A stretch of 64,000 bases of DNA from Helicobacter mehlei (GTDB lineage: Bacteria; Campylobacterota; Campylobacteria; Campylobacterales; Helicobacteraceae). Each line of letters opens with the position of its first letter. Positions within the stretch are counted from its first letter, which is position 1. The stretch is taken from assembly GCF_003660265.1 (NCBI RefSeq), contig NZ_QXQP01000006.1, positions 23,459-87,458 on the forward strand, in the 5' to 3' direction. Made by a program: the position numbers and the translations under genes. Below, in pieces: positions 57,230 to 64,000 of the stretch. The notes under the pieces are model-generated. The model did no database searches, was not told the origin of the DNA, and saw nothing but the letters and a program-made list of their open reading frames with translations.

Positions 57230-58642
57230 ATGCTAGAGTTTCTCTATATTAAAAACCCTCAATGTCCCGACTTGCCCCTGCACGATCACATTGAGGTTTT
57301 AGACAGGGTGGATTCAAGCCTAGAATGCGTGGTTTCTAATGTGCCCTTGCAGGGGGCTAAGAGGGTGGGCAGGGAGATCAATTTTTTGCTAGAAAATAGC
57401 GCCCAAAGCCCCCTAGAACTCGCCCAAAGCCTCTCTTTACTCTATGAAGTCCACGGCCTGCAATTTGATTTTGACTCCACCAAGCACACCCCCACGCCAG
57501 AGGGCTTGTTGAGCGAATTTTTTAGCTATAACCAAGAGATTTGCCAATACCACCAACGGCGCGTAGAGTGTTGTGGCAAATGCAGCGAAGTTTGCCCCAC
57601 TCAAGCGATCGCTAAATTAGACCCCCAAATCGCTCTAGATAAGGGCATAGAATGCGAAGACAACCGCCATTTGCTCATCAAGCACCAAGCTTGTATTGAT
57701 TGTGGCCAGTGTATTAGTGTGTGTCCTAGTGGGAGTTTGAGTTATGCTAGTTTTAGCTTGGAGTGCATGCAGGAGGTGGCTAAACTCTATAGGGGTTATA
57801 TCCCCCTGCTCTTAGATCACAGGGCAGATTTACCCCTCACTCCCCTTAAAAAAGAGGTTTTGCCCCTCTGTGTCAATCTGAATATCTTAGAACAAGTCGC
57901 CCTGCTCACGCTATTACAAGAGAGTGGGAGTCAAATTGTACTCTATGCTCCCCAAGATTTGGGCGTGGGCACTTTGGAGAGCATCGCCCTGCTCAATGGC
58001 ATTTACGCCCAACTCTACCAAGAAGAAGCGATCTTGCTAGCTAGCGATCTTGCTAGCTTACAAGCGTGCTTGCAGCGCGCCAAGTGTTTAGAATCCACCC
58101 ACTTCACCCCCCCCACTATCCCCGCACGCACCAAACGCGATCTATTCGCCCAACGCCTCCAGCACGCCATAGGGCAGGGGGATTATGGGCGCGTGCCCTC
58201 AGCGAGTTTTATCCGCTATGGGCACATAGAGATCAACTCTAATTGCACCCTCTGCCTCTCTTGTGTGGGAGCGTGCAATACCAATGCCTTGAGCATTGAT
58301 GGCAATACCTACACCCTTTTGTTTAACCCCAGTCTGTGCACCACATGCGGGTATTGCGAGGCGACCTGCCCTGAAAAAGATTGTTTGCATTTAGAGCGCG
58401 ATGGGATCGCGCTAAACCCCTCTTACTTCACCCCCAAAATCATGGCGCAAGATAGCTTGTTTGGCTGTAAAATGTGTGGCAAGCCCATTGGGACCACTAA
58501 GAGCGTGCAAAAGATCGCCCAAATGATGATCCCTAGATTTCAAGGCGATGCGCGCAGAATCGCCACTCTATACGCCTGCCCAGATTGCAAGGTCAAGATC
58601 ATGCTAGAAGACATGCTAGACATCAACTCCATTTTCAAATGA
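57230..58642 (+). CDS. Formate dehydrogenase cluster 4Fe-4S protein
   Basis: A 470-aa cytosolic iron-sulfur protein. Four 4Fe-4S motifs are visible: C114/115-C118-C122, C155-C158-C161-C165 (CIDCGQCISVCP), C339-C342-C345-C349 (CTLCLSCVGACN) and C370-C373-C376-C380 (CTTCGYCEATCP). Two further CxxC pairs near the end (CKMC, CPDC) look like a rubredoxin-type metal site. It is the first gene of the Fdh operon and overlaps the chaperone gene. It may pass electrons during FdhA assembly; the role is inferred from position only. Confidence 0.75.
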   Translation: MLEFLYIKNPQCPDLPLHDHIEVLDRVDSSLECVVSNVPLQGAKRVGREINFLLENSAQSPLELAQSLSLLYEVHGLQFDFDSTKHTPTPEGLLSEFFSYNQEICQYHQRRVECCGKCSEVCPTQAIAKLDPQIALDKGIECEDNRHLLIKHQACIDCGQCISVCPSGSLSYASFSLECMQEVAKLYRGYIPLLLDHRADLPLTPLKKEVLPLCVNLNILEQVALLTLLQESGSQIVLYAPQDLGVGTLESIALLNGIYAQLYQEEAILLASDLASLQACLQRAKCLESTHFTPPTIPARTKRDLFAQRLQHAIGQGDYGRVPSASFIRYGHIEINSNCTLCLSCVGACNTNALSIDGNTYTLLFNPSLCTTCGYCEATCPEKDCLHLERDGIALNPSYFTPKIMAQDSLFGCKMCGKPIGTTKSVQKIAQMMIPRFQGDARRIATLYACPDCKVKIMLEDMLDINSIFK

Positions 58643-59250
58643 CATCTATAGACCCTAATCTCATTTACGCGCGCGCGATCTACTACCGCCTATGGCATTA
58701 CATGGTGGTGTTTGTGCAGAAGGAGGTCATTTTTAACGAACTCAAAGCTCTAGCCAATCACCTAAAAGACTTCCCCTTTGATGTGAGTAGCGCGCAGGCG
58801 TGGCAGGAGTTTGACACTTTTTTAGCGCAGGGCTTGCAAGCCTTTGAGGCGGAGCAAAACGCCGTGTTGTTTGCCCCTGGGGAGGTGTTTGTGCCCTTAA
58901 GCGCGTCCTACTATCTAGAAGGCCAAGACAATGGCAAAAAACGCCTAGAAGCCATCGCGCTTTTAAAGCAATCAGGCTTACACATAGAGAGTTACACAAT
59001 CACTAGCCCCATTGCTGAAGACGATTTAGCTTTTTTAACTCTGATGATGAACGCGTTTTTACAGCAACTCTTAGAGGATCAGGGCTTTTTTAGCCTGCAT
59101 GAAAAACTCTTTAAGGATTTCTTCCATCTCTTCAGCGATGCCTTTTTGGAGGCTATCAGCACGCATAAAAAAAGCGTGTGTTATCAAAGCTTCGCTATAA
59201 TCTTAGGTGCATTTATCCAACACGAGAGGTTGTTTTTCAACCTGGCTTAG
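58639..59250 (+). CDS. TorD/DmsD family molybdoenzyme chaperone
   Basis: A 203-aa all-helical protein with the TorD-type spacing, including APGEVFVPLSASYYLEGQ (the usual PxxSxYL motif) and a C-terminal helix bundle. ATG 58639 overlaps the preceding TGA (ATGA). Family members bind Tat signal peptides of molybdoenzymes; here the client should be FdhA two genes downstream (Campylobacter Cj1514 occupies the same place). Confidence 0.8.
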   Translation: MTSIDPNLIYARAIYYRLWHYMVVFVQKEVIFNELKALANHLKDFPFDVSSAQAWQEFDTFLAQGLQAFEAEQNAVLFAPGEVFVPLSASYYLEGQDNGKKRLEAIALLKQSGLHIESYTITSPIAEDDLAFLTLMMNAFLQQLLEDQGFFSLHEKLFKDFFHLFSDAFLEAISTHKKSVCYQSFAIILGAFIQHERLFFNLA

Positions 59251-59259
59251 GAGGTTGTC

Positions 59260-59469
59260 ATGGAGAATAGAAGAGAGGCGTTAAAGAAGTTAGGCGCACT
59301 GGGCGTGGGGGCTCTAGCAGGGCAGAGCTTGCTAGCCACCATGCCCGAGAGGCACTTCCCCAACACGGATAAGGGTAGCAATGGCGTAGTGGTGGGCAAG
59401 AGCAATAAAAAGGAAATTCTCTACCATAAAACCCCCGCTTGGGAGATTTTCTATAAAAGTGTGTGGTAG
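59260..59469 (+). CDS. Small Tat-signal protein of the formate dehydrogenase region
   Basis: A 69-aa protein with a twin-arginine start (MENRREALKKLGALGVGALA) and a soluble tail ending in WEIFYKSVW. It matches the short 'formate dehydrogenase region TAT target' proteins found just before fdhA in epsilon-proteobacteria (Cj1513-like). The role is unknown; the neighbours suggest an Fdh assembly or anchoring factor. Confidence 0.8.
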   Translation: MENRREALKKLGALGVGALAGQSLLATMPERHFPNTDKGSNGVVVGKSNKKEILYHKTPAWEIFYKSVW

Positions 59470-59487
59470 TTTGAGAAAGGAAGTAAC

Positions 59488-62295
59488 ATGGGAAAATTAA
59501 GTCGGCGTTCCTTTTTGAAAATGGGTGCAATTGGGGCAGGGGCAGGGGCAAGCTTAGCCTTTGCCAGCACCAAAGCGAGTAAAAAAGAGAGTGTGATCGA
59601 CCCCAATGAGGGGGTTAAAAGAGTTAAAACCATTTGTAGCATCTGTTCGGCAGGCTGTGGAATCATCGCCGAGGTCAAAGACGGGGTGTGGATTCGCCAA
59701 GATGTTGCCCAAGACCACCCCATTAGCGCGGGTAGCCACTGCTGTAAGGGCGTGGATCAAATTGACTTAGTCAAATCTAAAATGCGCCTCAAATACCCGC
59801 TCAAACGCGAGGGCGGGCAGTGGAAGCGCATCAGCTACGAGCAAGCCATCGATGAAATCAGCGCAAAAATGCTCAAAATGCGCGAAAAATACGGCCCAGA
59901 TAGCATGATGTTTATGGGGAGTGCTAAAATGAACTCCCAGCAAGCCTATTATTGGCGCAAATTTGCCGCCTTTTATGGGACGAATAATATCGATCATGTA
60001 GCCCGCATTTGACACAGCACCACAGTCGCCGGTGTGGCGAATACATGGGGTTATGGTGCGATGACAAACCATTTCGGGGACATTGTCGGGCATTCTAAAG
60101 CGATCTTGATGATCGGGCTTAATACAGCCGTGAGTAATCCGATCGGCTTTAAGCACTTCTTGCAGGCCAAGGATCGCAATAACGCTAAACTCATCGTCAT
60201 CGATCCGGTCTTTACCAAGAGCGCGGCTAAGGCGGACATCTATGTGCGGATTCGCTCGGGCACGGACATTGCCTTTATCTATGGCATGTTGCACTTGATC
60301 TTTAAGCATGGTTGGGAGGATAAAGAGGTCATTAGAACCCAATCCTTTGGGATCGAGGAGATCAAAAAAGAAGCCTTGAAATACACGCCCGAAGTGGTGG
60401 AAGACATCACGGGTGTGCCGGCCAGCTTACTCATTCAAACTACCCGCGTTTTTGCAACAGCTAAGCCGGCCACGCTGGCGTGGGCTTTAGGGATCACACA
60501 GCATAGCGTAGGCAGTGGAAACACGCGCATGCTCTCCATCTTGCAACTGGTGCTCGGCAACATGGGCAAAAAGGGCGGGGGTTGTAATATTGTGCGTGGG
60601 CATGACAATGTGCAAGGTTCTACGGATATGTGCTGTTTGGCAGATAATTTGCCCGGTTATTATGGCCTGAGTGAAGCTAGTTGGCGTTATTATGCCAAGT
60701 GCTGGGGGGTGAGCTTTGAGAGTTTGCAAAAACGCTTTTTTGCCCCCGAATGGATGCACAAAAAAGGCTTTAGCATCTCACTTTGGCATGAGGGCGTGTT
60801 ACAAGAATCTAAAACCCACTCCAACGCCCCCATTAAGGGGCTTTGGGTGCAGGGCAATGGGGTTTCCTCCCTAGCGCACAATGTCAAAATGGCAGAGGCG
60901 ATTGAAAAGCTGGATTTAATGGTGATCGCCGAACCCTTTTTAAACGAGGCGGCGATCCTCACAGAAAAACCCGATGGGGTGTATGTCTTGCCCATCGCAA
61001 CCCAGTTTGAGTGCGAGGGGATCGTGGTCGCCACAAACCGCGCCGCCCAGTGGCGATCCCAAGTGGTCAAGCCCCTCTATGAAGCCAAGCAAGACCATGA
61101 ATTGATGTTTGAAATGGCCAAGAAGTTTGGCTTTTATGAAGAATACACCAAAGCCCTACTCTGTGATTTTGATAAAAACGGGGATTTGGTGCAGGTGAGA
61201 AAGAACTTTAGCTGGCCCGAAGACGCCACCCGTGAGATCGCGCGCACGGTTAAGGTGATAGGGCTTGGGGGCTGGACACCTGAACGGCTCAAAGCCCAGC
61301 AAGAAAATTGGCACATGTTTGATTACATCACCCAAGAGGGCTATGGTCCTATGAAAGGGCAGTATTATGGCTTGCCATGGCCAGCTTGGACAGAAAAACA
61401 CCCCGGCACGCCCATTTTATACGACATTAGCACCCCCACCAAAGAGGGGGGCATGGGCTTTAGGGCGCGCTTTGGGGAAGAGTATAAGGGGCAGGATTTG
61501 TTAGCCGATAAGAGTGTTACGATCAAGGGCTCGGCGATCAAGGGGGGGTACCCTGAGATCACTAAGGCTAATATTGAAAAGGTGTTAGGGATCAAGCTCA
61601 CAGATCACGAAAAGGCGATCATGGGGGATAACTGGAAAGTCGATACCAGCGGGCTTATCCAAAAGAAATGCGATGAAAAGGGCGTTTGTGTCTATGGGAA
61701 TGCGCGTGCGCGCGCCATTGTGTGGAACTTCATCGATCAAATCCCCTTGCACCGCGAACCCTTGCACTCCCCGCGTCCGGATTTAGTGCAAAAATACCCC
61801 GCCATTAAAGACCAAGTGAATAACTTTAGGGTGGATGTGCGCTATGCCAGCGAGCAAAACAAACAAGAGTGGGCTAAAGAATTCCCCATTGTGATCGCTT
61901 CTATGCGCTTGGTGAATTTGAGCGGGGCGGGCATGTTGGAGCGCACCAGCAAGTATCTATCCCACATCACGCCCGAGATGTTTTGCCACATCCACCCCGA
62001 TTTGGCACTCAACCACGGAATTAAAGATGGGGAAATGATGTGGGTGCATTCGCCCGAGGGGACTAAAATTAAGGTCAAGGCAATCTTTAGCCACTCCGTA
62101 ACCCCCGATCGCATTTGCATGCCCTATAGCTTTGCGGGGGTGTTGCAGGGCGTGGATTTGAGTCATCGCTACCCTGAGGGCACCAAGCCCTACACCACTG
62201 GGGAAAGCTCGAACACAATCACCAATTACGGCTTTGATCCGGTCACCCAAATCCCTGAGTTTAACGCCGGCTTGTGCCGCATTGAAAAGGCTTAA
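59488..62295 (+). CDS. fdhA: Formate dehydrogenase catalytic subunit, selenocysteine-containing
   Basis: A 935-aa periplasmic molybdo/tungsto-pterin enzyme oxidising formate to CO2. A Tat signal (KLSRRSFLKMGAIGAGAG) precedes the 4Fe-4S ligands C50, C53, C57 and C85, a conserved post-cluster Lys (CKGVDQ) and the full MopB fold. The in-frame TGA at 60010-60012 is residue 175 in VARI-U-HSTTVAGVANTW, where the family has selenocysteine or Cys. The downstream frame is intact for 761 codons and a SECIS hairpin follows. Treating the TGA as a stop would split the gene (59488-60012 and 60034-62295). Confidence 0.95.
60010..60039 (+). promoter_or_regulatory. Bacterial SECIS element for selenocysteine insertion
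   Basis: From the TGA, the stem CGCC/GGCG closes a five-base loop GGTGT (60027-60039). Counting the T of TGA as 1, T17 precedes the stem and G23-T24 lie in the loop. These are the SelB-contact positions of the E. coli fdhF element (bulged U17, loop G23-U24). Confidence 0.85.
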
Positions 62296-62296
62296 C

Positions 62297-62935
62297 ATGG
62301 CAAACTTAGAACCTGCTAAACAAATCCCCAATGCCAATCGCATGAAGTTTTATTGCGATGACAACCGCTGTATTAGTTGTTTTGCCTGCTCTGTGGCGTG
62401 TTCGCACTCCAACGATTTAGAAGTGGGCTTGAATCGGCGCAAGGTCATTACCCTTTATGAGGGCGTGGAGGGCAAGGAAAAGTCTATCTCGATCGCCTGC
62501 CAACATTGCACAGACGCGCCCTGCGCGCAGGTTTGCCCCGTAGATTGTTTTTACATCCGTGAGGATGGGATCGTCTTGCACGATAAAGAAACCTGTATTG
62601 GGTGTGGGTATTGCCTGTATGCCTGTCCCTTTGGCGCGCCCCAATTCCCCAGAGATGGGGCGTTTGGCGTGCGTGGCGTGATGGACAAATGCACCATGTG
62701 TGCGGGCGGTCCTGCACCCACCCACTCACAAAAAGAGATGGAATTATACGGGGTCAATCGCATCGCCAGCGGGCAAGTGCCCATGTGTGCGGCGACTTGC
62801 TCGACTAATGCCCTCTTGGTGGGCGATGCGCTGAGTATCGCCGATATTTATAGACGGCGTGTCATGGCCAAATATGCCAACGCCCAAGATTTTAAAACCA
62901 AAGCCACGCACCAAGTCGAGGGCGCAACGCCTTAA
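62297..62935 (+). CDS. fdhB: Formate dehydrogenase iron-sulfur subunit
   Basis: A 212-aa electron-transfer subunit carrying four 4Fe-4S clusters: CISCFACSVACSHSN, CTDAPCAQVCPVDC, CIGCGYCLYACPFG and CTMCAGG with a later CAATC. ATG 62297 is two bases after the fdhA stop and gives MANLEPAKQIPNANRMKFY. It passes electrons from FdhA to cytochrome b. Confidence 0.93.
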   Translation: MANLEPAKQIPNANRMKFYCDDNRCISCFACSVACSHSNDLEVGLNRRKVITLYEGVEGKEKSISIACQHCTDAPCAQVCPVDCFYIREDGIVLHDKETCIGCGYCLYACPFGAPQFPRDGAFGVRGVMDKCTMCAGGPAPTHSQKEMELYGVNRIASGQVPMCAATCSTNALLVGDALSIADIYRRRVMAKYANAQDFKTKATHQVEGATP

Positions 62936-62944
62936 GGGGGATTG

Positions 62945-63820
62945 ATGAAACATTTTCTCACTTTAGCGGGCTTGAGTGCCATTCTAAACGCTCAAAGCAC
63001 CCCCCTAGATCAAGAACGCATTTTAGGCATTCTGCCCTATGGACAGAGAGACACGACCAAGCTAGGCGAACTTTGGACGCTTTGGCAGGGGCATTATTTT
63101 TTATGGCTCTTTTTAGCCGTGGTGCTAGGTGTGGGCTTTGGCTTTTTAATGCACTATCTTGTCATTGGCCCTAAACAATTCAAGCACAGTGGCCAAAAAA
63201 TCCCTTTTTTTAGCTTGTTTAACCGCATCATCCACTGGATAGCAGGGGTCAGTTTTATTTTGCTTGTGCCCACCGGACTGATTATGATCTTTGGGGATTT
63301 CTTTGGGGGCGGGGCGTTTGTGCGCTTTTGTAGAGTTGCGCATAGCGTGGGTTGCGTGGTGTTCATGGTGGCGGTGTTGCCTATGCTCTTCATGTGGCTT
63401 AAAGACATGTTCTTTAGACTGGCAGACATCAAATGGCTGGTGATCATGGGGGGCTATCTCTCCAAAGAGAAAAAACCCGTGCCCGCTTATAAATTTAACG
63501 CCGGGCAGAAGATGTGGTTTTGGATTGCCACTTTGGGGGGGTTAGTGATGATTGCTAGTGGGGGGATCTTATATTTCAATACGGAGGATTTAAGCACCAT
63601 TGCTAACTTTTTTGGGCTTTACCAAATTTCTTTGTTGCGCCTAAGCGCATTGGCGCATAATTTCTTAGGACTGGTGCTGGTGGGCTTTTTTATCGTGCAT
63701 ATTTACATGTCCTTGTTTGCGATCAAGGGGTCTTTGCAATCCATGGTTGATGGGAACAAAGAGGAAGAGGAAGTCAAGGTTTTGCACAGCTTGTACTACC
63801 AAGAACAGATGAGAGTCTAA
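62945..63820 (+). CDS. fdhC: Formate dehydrogenase cytochrome b556 subunit
   Basis: A 291-aa membrane subunit with an N-terminal signal-like segment and four main helices. His residues sit in the helix regions (FNRIIHWIAGVSFI, RVAHSVGCVVFMV, ALAHNFLGLVLVGFFIVHIY) suitable for heme b ligation and menaquinone reduction. ATG 62945 is chosen over TTG 62942, with AAGGGGG upstream. fdhD, which follows in Campylobacter, is not seen before the window ends. Confidence 0.92.
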   Translation: MKHFLTLAGLSAILNAQSTPLDQERILGILPYGQRDTTKLGELWTLWQGHYFLWLFLAVVLGVGFGFLMHYLVIGPKQFKHSGQKIPFFSLFNRIIHWIAGVSFILLVPTGLIMIFGDFFGGGAFVRFCRVAHSVGCVVFMVAVLPMLFMWLKDMFFRLADIKWLVIMGGYLSKEKKPVPAYKFNAGQKMWFWIATLGGLVMIASGGILYFNTEDLSTIANFFGLYQISLLRLSALAHNFLGLVLVGFFIVHIYMSLFAIKGSLQSMVDGNKEEEEVKVLHSLYYQEQMRV

Positions 63821-63933
63821 GGCTTCTAACCCGTTTATGCTAAAATGGGGCCTCATCTTAAAAAACTTTAAAAAAATCGCCAGCCAGAAGTGTATTAAAA
63901 GAAGACCTAAGGTGTGCAAAAGGAAACTAAGGA

Positions 63934-63996
63934 ATGGCACCAAAATTCAGTGTCCTTGCAGGGGTGCTTGCTGGTTACGTGCAAGCCCTAGATTAG
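63934..63996 (+). CDS. 20-codon signal-like frame at the right edge (uncertain)
   Basis: ATG 63934 has AAGGA just upstream and reads MAPKFSVLAGVLAGYVQALD before TAG. The hydrophobic stretch looks like a signal peptide start, so it may be the beginning of a gene interrupted by a stop or frameshift, or chance. Between 63821 and this point I see no other gene. Confidence 0.2.
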   Translation: MAPKFSVLAGVLAGYVQALD

Positions 63997-64000
63997 CATT

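Noticed and set aside
59488..60012. Short formate dehydrogenase fragment ended by TGA
   Set aside because: The TGA is a selenocysteine codon with a matching SECIS hairpin; the downstream frame continues the same protein.
63838..64000. Open frame MLKWGLILKNFKK running off the right edge
   Set aside because: Basic, Cys-rich composition without family resemblance and no ribosome-binding site; the alternative short frame at 63934 has a better start, and neither is convincing.

Overview
The window reads as chromosome of a gastric, non-pylori Helicobacter (H. felis / bizzozeronii / heilmannii type; species is inference). Many blocks match H. pylori neighbourhoods that I know by gene number: a HP1466-1463 type Mla/MCE transporter, a HP0514-0518 block (rplI-hslV-hslU-era and csd6), HP0625-0628 (ispG-dapD-hcp), HP1292-1321 (the ribosomal superoperon with its ATP-binding neighbour) and HP1099-1103 (Entner-Doudoroff genes). 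Hop/Hor-like outer membrane proteins and a disulfide-rich Hcp protein also point to Helicobacter. A selenocysteine formate dehydrogenase, absent from H. pylori, resembles the Campylobacter cluster.

Layout. 1-2220: end of an ABC-2 export system, then azlC-azlD. 2217-2906: small beta-barrel protein. 2970-6369: MCE lipid-transport operon. 6374-9084: a 14-unit Sel1-repeat protein convergent with waaF. 9185-12033: a chemoreceptor with a c-type heme motif and a DUF2130 protein. 12034-13733: a decayed region with homopolymer-broken reading frames, tRNA-Gln, tRNA-fMet and a truncated DUF262 gene. 13734-16708: rpsL-rpsG-fusA. 16741-17945: an outer membrane protein and a 54-codon membrane protein. 17964-21141 (minus): infA-rpmJ-rpsM-rpsK-rpsD-rpoA-rplQ. 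21169-29035 (minus): era-hslU-hslV-rplI-hcp-dapD-ispG and an ATPase. 29171-40601 (plus): S10/spc operon through secY, map and csd6. 40602-40944: no gene recognised. 40950-42936: actP-yjcH. 43026-51392: divergent glucose catabolism cluster (edd-eda against zwf-pgl-glk-pgi-gluP). 51434-55594: MFS transporter, SppA, outer membrane protein, CopD-like protein. 55730-57195: frameshifted amino-acid permease. 57230-63820: formate dehydrogenase operon.

Main observations. (1) One inversion of about 18.4 kb (era to map) converts this order exactly into the two H. pylori blocks. (2) The in-frame TGA in fdhA is followed by a hairpin whose U17 and G23-U24 fall at the positions used by the E. coli fdhF SECIS, so it should be read as selenocysteine. 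(3) The chemoreceptor carries CxxCH in its periplasmic domain, suggesting redox or gas sensing. (4) fusA, era and hslU each carry one single-base frameshift; these genes are essential or highly conserved, so sequence error must be excluded first. (5) The region around 12.0-12.5 kb contains A8, G8 and A7 tracts that each break a reading frame.

Functionally the right half is an energy-metabolism region. It covers glucose uptake (GluP), phosphorylation (Glk), both sugar-phosphate routes (Pgi, or Zwf-Pgl-Edd-Eda), acetate uptake (ActP) and formate oxidation feeding the quinone pool (FdhABC). The left and centre hold envelope maintenance and translation.
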